Positions 1 to 7,636 of a DNA stretch of 64,000 nucleotides are shown one piece after another. Numbering within the stretch: position 1 is the stretch's first letter; each line of letters opens with the position of its first letter. The position numbers were made by a program, and so were the translations under genes. The notes under the pieces are model-generated. The model worked only from the letters and a program-made list of their open reading frames with translations, had not been told where the DNA came from and ran no database searches. Source of the DNA: Janthinobacterium sp. ROICE36 (lineage in GTDB: Bacteria > Pseudomonadota > Gammaproteobacteria > Burkholderiales > Burkholderiaceae_D); the NCBI RefSeq assembly GCF_002869965.1, contig NZ_PEBS01000001.1, positions 124,001-188,000 on the forward strand, given 5' to 3'.

Positions 1-1405
1 CGGCATACAGGCTGACCTGGCTCGATAGCAGCGCGCGGCGCGTCTGCACCAGTTGCTGCTCCACCGACAGCAGGTCGCGCTGCGCGTCGAGTACTTCCAG
101 GTAGGGCGCGGCGCCGTTGTCGTAGCGCAGCTTGGCCAGGCGCGCCCGTTCGCTCTGCGCGGCCAGGGTGGTCTTGCCGATGTCGACTTGCAGCGCCAGC
201 CAGCGCCGGTTCGACAACGCGTCAGCCACTTCGCGGAAGGCACCCTGCACGCTCTTTTCATAATTGGCCACGGCCACGTCGCGGCGTACCTCGGCCAGGT
301 CCATGTTGGCGCGGATGCGGCCCGCGTCGAAGATCGGCAGCACCAGGCGCGGCGCGAAATTCCAGGCGCCGCTGCCCGAGTCGAACAGGCCGCGCAATTC
401 CGCACTGGCCGTGCCGTAGGCAGCCGTCAACGAAATCGTGGGGAAGAAGGCGGCGCGCGCGGCGCCGATATTGGCTTGCGCGGCGTGCAGCTGATGCTCG
501 GCCGCCACCAGGTCGGGGCGTTGCGTGAGTAAAGCCGAGGGCAGGCCCGCATGCAGCGGCTGCAGCACGCTGGCGTCGTCGAAGCGGCGCGCATCACCAG
601 CCACCGGCGTCAGGTCGACCGGGCCGCCCACCAGCTGGGCCAGCGCATGCGCTTGTATGGCACGCGCCTGCTCCAGCTGCGCCGACAGCGACAAGGCCTG
701 GCTGAGCAGGGTTTCCACCTGCGTCAAGTCCAGCTTGGAAATCGAACCCACTTCGAAGCGACGCGTAAAGATGCGCAGCGACTCGGCGCGGCTGTCGACC
801 GTGGCGCGCGCCAGCGCCACGCGTTCATCGAGTTCGCGCAAGCCCAGGTAGCCATTGGCCACCTGCGCCACCAGGGCCACGCCGACGGCGCGGCGCGCTT
901 CGTCGCTGGCCAGCAGGGTTTGCAGCGCGCTGTCCTTCAGGCTGCGCACGCGGCCCCAGAAATCGAGCTCCCAGGCGCTCACGTTCAAACCCGTTTGGTA
1001 CTGCGCGCTCGTCATGGGCCGCCCCGTCACGCTCAGGTCACCGGGCACGCGCGCACGGCTACCGGAGGCTCCCAGCGCAATGGTGGGAAACTGTTCGGCG
1101 CGTTGCATGCCATATGCGGCGCGCGCCTCTGCCACGCGCAGGGCAGCGATGCGGATATCGCGGTTGCTGGCCAGCGCCTGCGCAATCAGCGCCTGCAGGC
1201 GCGCGTCGGCAAAGTAGGCTTGCCAGGCGATGTCCGCAGCGCGCGCGCCGGCCGGATCGGTTTCCGGATACTGCGCCGCTACCGGTAGCGGCGGTGGCGC
1301 GTACGGCGGCGCCATCGAGGCGCAGCCAGCCAGGGCCAGCGTGGCGGCCAGTGCAGTGGCCAGCGCGGCCATCCTGGCGCACGCAGATAAAGCGGGAACA
1401 GGCAT
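1..1405 (-). CDS. Efflux pump outer-membrane lipoprotein, OprM/NodT family (partial, 3' end cut by window)
   Basis: Outer-membrane exit channel of a tripartite efflux pump; the family docks on a periplasmic adaptor and an inner-membrane (usually RND) transporter. The ATG at 1405 is preceded by GGAAGAAG. The first residues form a lipoprotein signal with lipobox LAGC (Cys28), so the mature protein should be lipid-anchored. Further along are family-typical stretches such as AWELDFWGRVRS and LLTQRPDLVAAEHQL. The frame stays open to the left edge for about 468 codons and the last residues seen, LLSSQVSLYA, fit the conserved C-terminal helix, so only a short tail is missing. It starts 16 bases after the fabI-like gene on the same strand, suggesting co-transcription. 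Adaptor and pump genes, if linked, lie outside the window. Confidence 0.9.
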   Translation of the reverse strand, partial: MPVPALSACARMAALATALAATLALAGCASMAPPYAPPPLPVAAQYPETDPAGARAADIAWQAYFADARLQALIAQALASNRDIRIAALRVAEARAAYGMQRAEQFPTIALGASGSRARVPGDLSVTGRPMTSAQYQTGLNVSAWELDFWGRVRSLKDSALQTLLASDEARRAVGVALVAQVANGYLGLRELDERVALARATVDSRAESLRIFTRRFEVGSISKLDLTQVETLLSQALSLSAQLEQARAIQAHALAQLVGGPVDLTPVAGDARRFDDASVLQPLHAGLPSALLTQRPDLVAAEHQLHAAQANIGAARAAFFPTISLTAAYGTASAELRGLFDSGSGAWNFAPRLVLPIFDAGRIRANMDLAEVRRDVAVANYEKSVQGAFREVADALSNRRWLALQVDIGKTTLAAQSERARLAKLRYDNGAAPYLEVLDAQRDLLSVEQQLVQTRRALLSSQVSLYA

Positions 1406-1421
1406 GATCATCTTCTTCCAG

Positions 1422-2207
1422 TCAATTCAGAATGTTATAGCCGCCGTCGACATACAAGGTGCCGCCCGTGATGGCGCGCGCGCCGTCGCCGGCGAGGAAG
1501 GCGCACAGCGCGCCCACGTCCTCGATGGTGGCCAGGCGCCGCATGGGCGCACGTTCGATGGCGTCGGCCATCAGGCGGTCAAAATGGGCAATGCCGGAAG
1601 CGGCCCGCGTCTCCAGGGGCCCCGGCGAGATGGCATTGACGCGGATGCCCTGCGGGCCCAGTTCGGCCGCCAGGTAGCGCACAGATGCTTCCAGCGCAGC
1701 CTTCACGGGACCCATCAGGCCATAGTCGGCGATGACCTCCTCGGCGCCCAGATAACTCATGGTGGTCAAGCTGCCGCCGTGCGGCATCAGGGGTTCGGCC
1801 AGCTTCGCCATGCGCATGAAGGAGTGGCAGGAGATATCCATCGCCTGCGCAAAGCCGTCTGCTGAACTGTCCGTGACGCGGCCATGCAAGTCCTGCTTCG
1901 GCGCGTAGGCGATGGAATGGACGACGAAATCGAGCTTCCCCCACTGCTGCGCGATCTGCGCGAACAGCGCTTCGAGCTGGCCCGGCACGCCCACGTCGAG
2001 CGGCGCCATGATGGCCGCCTGCACTTGCTGCGCCAACGGCTCCACATGCGGACGCGCCTTGTCATTGAGCCAGGTCACGGCCAGTTCGGCACCGGCCGCG
2101 CGCAAGGCGCTGGCGCAGCCCCAGGCGATGCTTTGCGCGTTGGCGATACCCACCACCAGGCCCCGCTTGCCCTGCAAAGGCAAGTACTGGTGCAAGTCGG
2201 CCGTCAT
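1422..2207 (-). CDS. fabI: Enoyl-[acyl-carrier-protein] reductase, FabI type (SDR superfamily)
   Basis: NAD(P)H-dependent reduction of enoyl-ACP, the last step of the fatty-acid elongation cycle; cytoplasmic. Length 261 aa is normal for FabI. The FabI-type nucleotide loop (GIANAQSIAWG, about residues 20-30) and the catalytic Tyr152, Tyr162-x6-Lys169 arrangement are present, and the C-terminus has the GGTLYVDGG motif. The frame is open 34 codons further upstream, but the homologous part begins at the ATG at 2207. It looks divergent from a typical housekeeping FabI and lies directly upstream of an efflux outer-membrane protein, so it may be a second, specialised copy. Residues that contact triclosan in E. 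coli FabI look mostly conserved (SIAYA loop, Met165, Phe209). An ordinary SDR of other function is less likely. Confidence 0.85.
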   Translation of the reverse strand: MTADLHQYLPLQGKRGLVVGIANAQSIAWGCASALRAAGAELAVTWLNDKARPHVEPLAQQVQAAIMAPLDVGVPGQLEALFAQIAQQWGKLDFVVHSIAYAPKQDLHGRVTDSSADGFAQAMDISCHSFMRMAKLAEPLMPHGGSLTTMSYLGAEEVIADYGLMGPVKAALEASVRYLAAELGPQGIRVNAISPGPLETRAASGIAHFDRLMADAIERAPMRRLATIEDVGALCAFLAGDGARAITGGTLYVDGGYNILN

Positions 2208-2768
2208 GCCTGGACTGGACGCAAGGCGGCAGCGCACATGACCAGGGTGACGCCACCGGCGCGCGCATACGGCAAGGCAATGGGAGTGGGGGGATGTAAG
2301 GTACTGCACGCGTCAGGCGCGGGGATCTGCATCTTCATGAATCGGGCTTCCGTCACTGAAATTCGAGGCCAGCACCAATGCATTCTCGGGGAACTGGTAC
2401 GGGGCGAAATTACTCTACAGCATTTAGACGCGTGATTGGTGATGAGTCCGATCCGCATTCCATGACGCTTTGAGTTAGGTCAACTATAAGTGCGATTGCG
2501 GCAATGCAGCATTGATGTAAGTCAAATTTTACCTCAATATTATCTAAATGAAATATTTTTCAGGCAAGCGTGCAGGAATGTTCATTTGACAATATCTCTG
2601 GGCTGACGGGAAGAAAAGGGGCTTTTCCCGCGGAGATGGATATTGCCTTAAAAACAATCAATGCTCGGTGGTGCAGGGCGGCGGATGGCGGGGGAGAGAC
2701 AGAATGGAGGCCATGCTATTGCGTTGCAACATGGCCCACCATGTCTTACGGAACTGTGCTGAAAGGCC
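2208..2768. other. Intergenic region without a recognisable gene
   Basis: About 560 bases between the fabI-like gene and the end of the M64 peptidase gene. The part from 2460 to 2570 is clearly richer in A+T than its surroundings and is the likely place for the promoter of the fabI-efflux unit, with short repeats such as GTAA...TTAC near 2518-2532. Open frames here (for example 2570-2812 plus and 2204-2458 minus) have no recognisable protein character. No tRNA, terminator or mobile element was found. Confidence 0.5.
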
Positions 2769-4211
2769 TTATTTGCGCGGCGCCGCGGCGGGACGCGAAT
2801 ACAGGTCGATGATGGTGCTGATGCCATCCTGGCATACGGAGCAGAACGTCTCGCTGCGGTCGAACATGATGCATTGCATCGCGGGCCGGTAGTAGCCGGA
2901 CGACTCATAGTTCGCGCCTTCGAAGGCGCCAACCGCATGGCGCTGCGGCGCCTTGGAGAACAGCTGCTGCGTGTACGCCAGGTCGGCCTTGAACAAGTCG
3001 CTCATCTCGCTTTCCGGGCGGTTGGCCGCGCGCAGGGCGGCGCGCTGCTTCTGGTACTCGCGCGCATGGCTGTCGTACGCCTGCTTCGGCCACGGCGTGG
3101 GCAGCGGCGTGCCGGCTTTGACGTGGTTCTGCCATTTCAGCCTGGCCGGATCGCGTAGCGCCGTGGCGTTCGGCTCCCACGGTTCCTGACGCTCGCCATT
3201 CGACTGATAAGCCACGGGTGAGGTGTAATACTCATCGGCAAGGCCGGCGAAATGGTGGCCAAATTCATGCACGAACAGGTAATTGGCCCAGTCGTTATTC
3301 GCTGCGGCCGTGCTGAACTGGCCGAAGATGCCGCCGCCACCGTAGGTATCGTTGTTGACGAGGATTTCAATGAATTCATACGGCGCATACTGCGCCAGGT
3401 CGCGCAGGGCGCGGTTATCCGTCGTCAGCACGTAGCGCTCGCTGCCGAAGATATCGTAGCGCGTGCCCAGGGGCGAAGCATGATGCACGCCCGTCGATGG
3501 ACGCGACACGCCCGATTCCTGCGTCGGCGCGGCCATGGCCCACACATTGAAGTCATTGGCCCGCTCGCGAAATGGCGAGACCGTAAACAGGTGCTCGGCC
3601 AGTTTCCGCGCCGTCGCTTCGAACTTGCCCATTTCGGCCGCCGTGTAGCCGTCGCCCATGATCAGCAGGTCGACCTTCTCGGACGAGGGGCCACTGATGC
3701 GTATCGGTATCGGCTTGACGGGCGCCGGTGGCTGCTTGCGGATCACATCCTGCGCGGCCGGGTCGACATCGGTGCTCCAGACAATGGAAAACAGGCCGCG
3801 CTCGTCGCGCTTGAGGATGCGCACACGCACGGGCTGCTCCGGCTGCGGGAAACGCACGGATTCCTGGAAAGCGCGCGTGGTGGTTTTCGCTTCGTCGGTG
3901 CTGGCCCATTCACCGAAGATGGTGGAAAAACCGCGCGAATACAGCACCTTGCCCGACTTGATATCGACCACTTCCAGCAGGTTGTTGCCGCGGTTGCTGT
4001 CGTCGATGGGACGCGCCGGATTGCCCGGCCACGGCAGGGGTTCGACCAGCACGCGCTCGACCGCATAATGTTCGCCCAGCGCATTGCCACTGTGCTGGTA
4101 GTCGAGGCGCATGGTGGCCGGCTGGACGGCATTGGCAGCCTGTGCGACAGGTGCGATGCCGGCGGCCAGCGCCAGCGCGCAGAAGAAGGATCGAATCGGG
4201 GTCTGCTGCAT
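2769..4211 (-). CDS. Secreted zinc metallopeptidase, M64 (IgA peptidase-like) family
   Basis: Predicted exported zinc endopeptidase of 480 aa. The zinc-binding helix reads HEFGHHFAGLADEY (near residue 315), which fits the M64 pattern HExGHxxxxLxDEY; the two His and a downstream acidic residue bind zinc and Glu is catalytic. An N-terminal signal peptide is clear (positive start, hydrophobic core, AQA cleavage site). The frame continues 44 codons upstream, but the ATG at 4211 has TAGGA ahead of it and begins exactly at the signal peptide. The N-terminal third is the beta-rich M64 N domain. A strand-opposed TetR gene starts 222 bases away. Substrate is unknown: M64 members were described from IgA proteases of gut bacteria, but in an environmental betaproteobacterium general protein scavenging is as likely. 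Confidence 0.88.
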   Translation of the reverse strand: MQQTPIRSFFCALALAAGIAPVAQAANAVQPATMRLDYQHSGNALGEHYAVERVLVEPLPWPGNPARPIDDSNRGNNLLEVVDIKSGKVLYSRGFSTIFGEWASTDEAKTTTRAFQESVRFPQPEQPVRVRILKRDERGLFSIVWSTDVDPAAQDVIRKQPPAPVKPIPIRISGPSSEKVDLLIMGDGYTAAEMGKFEATARKLAEHLFTVSPFRERANDFNVWAMAAPTQESGVSRPSTGVHHASPLGTRYDIFGSERYVLTTDNRALRDLAQYAPYEFIEILVNNDTYGGGGIFGQFSTAAANNDWANYLFVHEFGHHFAGLADEYYTSPVAYQSNGERQEPWEPNATALRDPARLKWQNHVKAGTPLPTPWPKQAYDSHAREYQKQRAALRAANRPESEMSDLFKADLAYTQQLFSKAPQRHAVGAFEGANYESSGYYRPAMQCIMFDRSETFCSVCQDGISTIIDLYSRPAAAPRK

Positions 4212-4380
4212 GTCATTCCTAAAACAGTAGAAAAACAGGTGGAGGGAACGGTTTTCCAAACAATCGGCGGGCCTGTCGGCAGGCGCAGGGAAAACCGCTG
4301 CGTCACATTGTAGCGAGAGCAAGCGAGCGTGCAAAGCAGCCATTTCAGTCGCTGCGCTTGACCATGCGCGCGAACCGATT

Positions 4381-4413
4381 TATATTAGATTGATTAGTCG
4401 ATTAATTAATTAA
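4381..4413 (+). promoter_or_regulatory. A+T-rich promoter/operator region of the TetR-DUF418 operon
   Basis: A short A+T island in GC-rich DNA contains the 12-base perfect palindrome TTAATTAATTAA (4402-4413), preceded by repeated GATT/ATTA units and -10-like TATATT/TAGATT boxes. It lies 20 bases before the ATG of the TetR gene, the usual place for an autorepressed TetR operator. The assignment to this regulator is inference. Confidence 0.5.
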
Positions 4414-4433
4414 CAGAGAAGACGGACGGAACC

Positions 4434-5036
4434 ATGCGCACCATCGACCCCGGCAAACACGCGGCGCGCCGCGACGCCATTCTCGCTGCGGCGCGCAGCT
4501 GCTTTGTGCGCAAGGGCTTTCACCAGACCAGCACCGCTGCCATCTGCGCGCAAGCAGGCATGAGCCCTGGCAACCTGTTTCATTACTTCCCCACCAAGCA
4601 AGCCATCATCGCCGCCATCGTCGACCAGGAAGGCGGCGAAACGGCTGCCTATTTCGCCGGCGCGCAAGGCAGCACCGATCCCCATGGTGCCCTGCTCGAC
4701 TTCATGGACCTGGTGCTGGCGCTGGCGGCCGACGCGGATTTTGCGGCACTGGTACTGGAAATTTCCGCCGAAGCGATGCGCGACACGGATGTCGCGGCCA
4801 GGGTGGCGCGCAATGACGCCAACCTGCGCGGCGGCCTGCAAACCTTGCTGGAAAAGGCGGCCACGCGGGGCCAGATCGACGCCGCACTGGACGCCGCACA
4901 AACGGCCAGCTGGATCGCCGCGCTGATCGACGGTATCTTCAACCGGGTCGCCGTCGATCCCCATTACGCGCCGCTGGCGCAGCGGGCCAGCCTGCACCTG
5001 TTATTGGCGCGTTTCCTGCGCCCTGCCCTGTCATGA
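4434..5036 (+). CDS. TetR/AcrR family transcriptional regulator
   Basis: DNA-binding repressor of 200 aa. Residues about 12-60 form a TetR helix-turn-helix (FHQTSTAAICAQAGMSPGNL, then FHYFPTKQAII). The C-terminal helical half, which in this family binds the inducer and forms the dimer, shows no diagnostic motif. The stop codon overlaps the start of the next gene (ATGA), so it is translationally coupled to the DUF418 membrane protein, which is its most likely target together with its own promoter. A palindrome 20 bases upstream is a candidate operator. Ligand unknown. Confidence 0.9.
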   Translation: MRTIDPGKHAARRDAILAAARSCFVRKGFHQTSTAAICAQAGMSPGNLFHYFPTKQAIIAAIVDQEGGETAAYFAGAQGSTDPHGALLDFMDLVLALAADADFAALVLEISAEAMRDTDVAARVARNDANLRGGLQTLLEKAATRGQIDAALDAAQTASWIAALIDGIFNRVAVDPHYAPLAQRASLHLLLARFLRPALS

Positions 5037-6229
5037 GTGGCGCCATGACGGCAACATCGACGCGCATCGCCGATGTCGACGCCCTGCGCGGCTGCGCGCT
5101 GTTCGGCATTTTGGTCGTCAATATCGGCGCCTTCGCCACGCCCTGGTTCGGCTTGGGCATGGATGATCCGGCCTTTCACGGCAACGTGGACCGCGCCACG
5201 CACTTCTCCGTCGCCCTGCTGTTCGAGACCAAGTTCTACCTGCTGTTTTCCTTCCTGTTCGGCTACAGCTTCACCTTGCAGATGCAGGCGGCGGCGCGCG
5301 CCGGCGCGCCGTTCATGCCGCGCATGCTGCGCCGGCAAGCGGGCCTGTGGCTGATCGGTGCCTTGCATGCCGTATTCCTGTTTCATGGCGACATACTCAC
5401 CACCTATGCCGTGCTGGGCATCGTGCTGCTGACGCTGCATCGCTGCGGCGAGCGCCAGGCACTGTCCCTGGCCGTGACTCTCGTCGCCGTCTGCGTGGCA
5501 TTCTGGGCCGGCATGGCCTGGCTGCAAAGCCTGCAACCGGCGGGCGACGCTGCGGACAACGCCGTGGCGATGGCACAGAAAGCGGCAGGCGCGCTGACCG
5601 CCTATCGCGCCACGCCAGCGGCCGTCGTCCATCAGCACCTGCGCGAACTGAGTGACATCTGGATCGTCCTGCTGTTGGTGCAAGCGCCCTGCGCGCTGGC
5701 CATGTTCCTGTGTGGCCTGGCCGCCGGCAAGCGCGAGATGCTGCTGCACGCAAGCGCTTACCTGCCGCTGCGGCGCCGCCTGCTGTGGGCGGGCGTACTG
5801 GCGGGCCTGCCCGGCGCCGCCATCTATGCGTGGACCTCGGTGTATGGTGACAACCAGGCATGGCAGGTGGCGGGGCTGGCCGTGGGCCTGGCGAGCGCGC
5901 CGCTGCTGGCGGGCGCTTACCTGGCGCTGGCGTTGGCCCTGTTCGAGCGCTTGCGCGACGGCACGCTGTTTGCCCTGTTGACCGACACGGGCCGCATGGC
6001 CCTGTCGAACTACCTGCTGCAGTCGGCCGTCTGCGCCTGGCTGTTCCTCGCGTATGGCGCGCGGCTGATGGGCAGCGTCTCGCCGCTGGGTGCCCTGGCG
6101 CTGGCAGTCATCCTCTTCTGCGTGCAGTTGCCACTGAGCCGCTGGTGGCTGCGCAACCACGCGTATGGCCCCGTCGAATGGCTGCTCCGGGCATTGACGA
6201 TTGCCGCGTGGCCGCGCTGGCGGCGGTAA
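5033..6229 (+). CDS. DUF418 domain-containing (YeiB-like) membrane protein
   Basis: Polytopic inner-membrane protein of 398 aa. It opens with the family signature DVDALRGCALFGILVVNI near residues 14-31 and has about ten hydrophobic segments; the C-terminal part holds the DUF418 region (LTDTGRMALSNYLLQS and GPVEWLLR). Function is not established for the family; transport or acyl-type modification has been suggested. The first ATG (5033) overlaps the TetR stop by four bases; a second in-frame ATG at 5045 is possible. The overlap points to an operon under TetR control, as for many inducible export or detoxification units. Confidence 0.87.
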   Translation: MSGAMTATSTRIADVDALRGCALFGILVVNIGAFATPWFGLGMDDPAFHGNVDRATHFSVALLFETKFYLLFSFLFGYSFTLQMQAAARAGAPFMPRMLRRQAGLWLIGALHAVFLFHGDILTTYAVLGIVLLTLHRCGERQALSLAVTLVAVCVAFWAGMAWLQSLQPAGDAADNAVAMAQKAAGALTAYRATPAAVVHQHLRELSDIWIVLLLVQAPCALAMFLCGLAAGKREMLLHASAYLPLRRRLLWAGVLAGLPGAAIYAWTSVYGDNQAWQVAGLAVGLASAPLLAGAYLALALALFERLRDGTLFALLTDTGRMALSNYLLQSAVCAWLFLAYGARLMGSVSPLGALALAVILFCVQLPLSRWWLRNHAYGPVEWLLRALTIAAWPRWRR

Positions 6230-6237
6230 CGCAGCAC

Positions 6238-7491
6238 TTACTTGTAGCGGTACAGCGGCTGGCGCAGCTGGATCGGACGGATATCGAGGCGCAGTTTCAG
6301 CACCGAATACGCTTCCGCCTCGGTCGAGCTGTAGCCGACGCTGTTGACCGTTTTACTGAAGCGGAACTCGAAGCCCAGGTCCGGATATGGATCGCGCGGG
6401 TTGCCGAAAGCGATACCGATGGCTTCCTGCTGCGCATTGTCGATCAGGTTACCCATCAGGTCGAGCACGGCGTTATTGCCGAGGATATCGTTGGTAAACA
6501 CAGGCTCGCGCATGTCGGGCTGGTTCGGATCGAGCTTGTTGTCGGCCTTGTCCGGCGAGGGCGTAAACACGCGCGTGACGAGGTTGAATTTGTCGCCCCG
6601 GTCCAGATAGCTGATGGCCGCGTTGCTGATATTGAAATTTTTCACGCCACGGTCGCTGATGGCGCCCGACAAGTCGATCAGCAAGGCGCCGCTGTAGCCG
6701 ATGACTTCCACGTCGCGCATGGCGTCGACCACCATGGCGCTGTTTTCATCGATGCCCAGTCCCAGGTGATAGCCTTTTTTCAGCATCACGGGAATCATGC
6801 GCGCAAAACGCCCGCGCACCAGCAAATGCTGGTCGACGAAGACATCGCTGCCGATGAAGCCCAGCCCTGGCGCGATTTCACGGCCATCCGTCACGCCCAT
6901 CTTGAGCATGTCGAGCACGGGCTTGGCATCGTAAAACATGGTGGTGCTCATGATGGCGGCGCCGGCGCTGGAACCGGCGATCACGCCGCCGTTGCGATAA
7001 ACCGACCAGATGGCTTCCAGCGCGGCCGTGCGGCTGCCGTCCGGGCGCAGCAAGGCTTGCGTGATGCGGCCCTGGTCACCGCCGGCAAAATAGATGCCGG
7101 TAGCCGACTTGATCTGCGTGACGATGGCCGGATCTTCGGCTGCCTTGCGGTAATCCCGATTGGGCAGCTTGACGGCCAGTGGCACGAAAAAGGCATCGGC
7201 GCCATATTGATTGAGTTTTTTGATGATGCTTTCACCCGATTTTTCCGGGTTCATCGCGGCCGAAGCCAGCACGGCGATGCGCGCGCCTGGCCCACCCGAC
7301 AACTTGACGATGCGCTGCCAGACTTCGGCATTGTCGGCGCGCAGGCCGCCGCCGATGATGACGAGGGTGCCCTGCGGCGCGCTGCCGATGGCACTGCCGC
7401 CAGGCGCCGCCACGGCATGAACGCTGCACAATGCCAGCGCGAACAGCAGCGCGGCGCGGAAGGTGTGATACAGGCTTGAAGATGATTTCAT
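6238..7491 (-). CDS. cphE: Cyanophycinase, exported (peptidase family S51)
   Basis: Serine hydrolase that cuts the storage polymer cyanophycin (multi-L-arginyl-poly-L-aspartate) into beta-Asp-Arg dipeptides. The 417-residue protein has a clear signal peptide ending VHAVAA, then the S51 core: LVIIGGGLRADN, IYFAGGDQGRI and the nucleophile elbow GSSAGA (Ser near residue 175), followed by GLGIDENSAMVV. The start at 7491 has GAGAGG upstream; the frame's longer upstream extension is unlikely. Export means it acts on polymer released by other cells, unlike intracellular CphB. It is the last gene of an RpiR regulator / TonB receptor / cyanophycinase run, with a CphZ-like hydrolase encoded divergently, which strongly supports the substrate. 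Substrate specificity within S51 is not proven by sequence alone. Confidence 0.88.
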   Translation of the reverse strand: MKSSSSLYHTFRAALLFALALCSVHAVAAPGGSAIGSAPQGTLVIIGGGLRADNAEVWQRIVKLSGGPGARIAVLASAAMNPEKSGESIIKKLNQYGADAFFVPLAVKLPNRDYRKAAEDPAIVTQIKSATGIYFAGGDQGRITQALLRPDGSRTAALEAIWSVYRNGGVIAGSSAGAAIMSTTMFYDAKPVLDMLKMGVTDGREIAPGLGFIGSDVFVDQHLLVRGRFARMIPVMLKKGYHLGLGIDENSAMVVDAMRDVEVIGYSGALLIDLSGAISDRGVKNFNISNAAISYLDRGDKFNLVTRVFTPSPDKADNKLDPNQPDMREPVFTNDILGNNAVLDLMGNLIDNAQQEAIGIAFGNPRDPYPDLGFEFRFSKTVNSVGYSSTEAEAYSVLKLRLDIRPIQLRQPLYRYK

Positions 7492-7510
7492 GGTGCCTCT
7501 CGAATACATG

Positions 7511-7538
7511 AAAAGGGGCACGCGCCTGGCGCGCGCCC
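7511..7538 (-). terminator. Terminator-like hairpin between TonB receptor and cyanophycinase
   Basis: Inverted repeat GGGCACGCGCC / GGCGCGCGCCC (7516-7526 and 7528-7538, one wobble pair) followed on the minus strand by CTTTT. It lies just before the cyanophycinase start, so it may attenuate read-through from the receptor gene or act as a 5' mRNA structure. Confidence 0.45.
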
Positions 7539-7636
7539 TTGCTGCCAACACTGCTGCTTGCAACCCAACGCCTTCGAACTACGATACTAGCCGCTGCGTG
7601 TGACAGCGGCATTGCGCCATCTCCTGCTTTGCCTCT

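Noticed and set aside
551..1288. Long plus-strand open frame of 245 codons
   Set aside because: It is the antisense shadow of the efflux lipoprotein gene, whose minus-strand translation has clear family sequence and a lipobox.
2570..2812. 80-codon plus-strand ORF in the long intergenic region
   Set aside because: No ribosome site, Cys/Trp-rich random-looking sequence, and its end overlaps the M64 gene.
5860..7479. Plus-strand open frame of 539 codons
   Set aside because: Overlaps DUF418 and cyanophycinase genes in other frames; composition is that of a GC-rich shadow frame with no family features.
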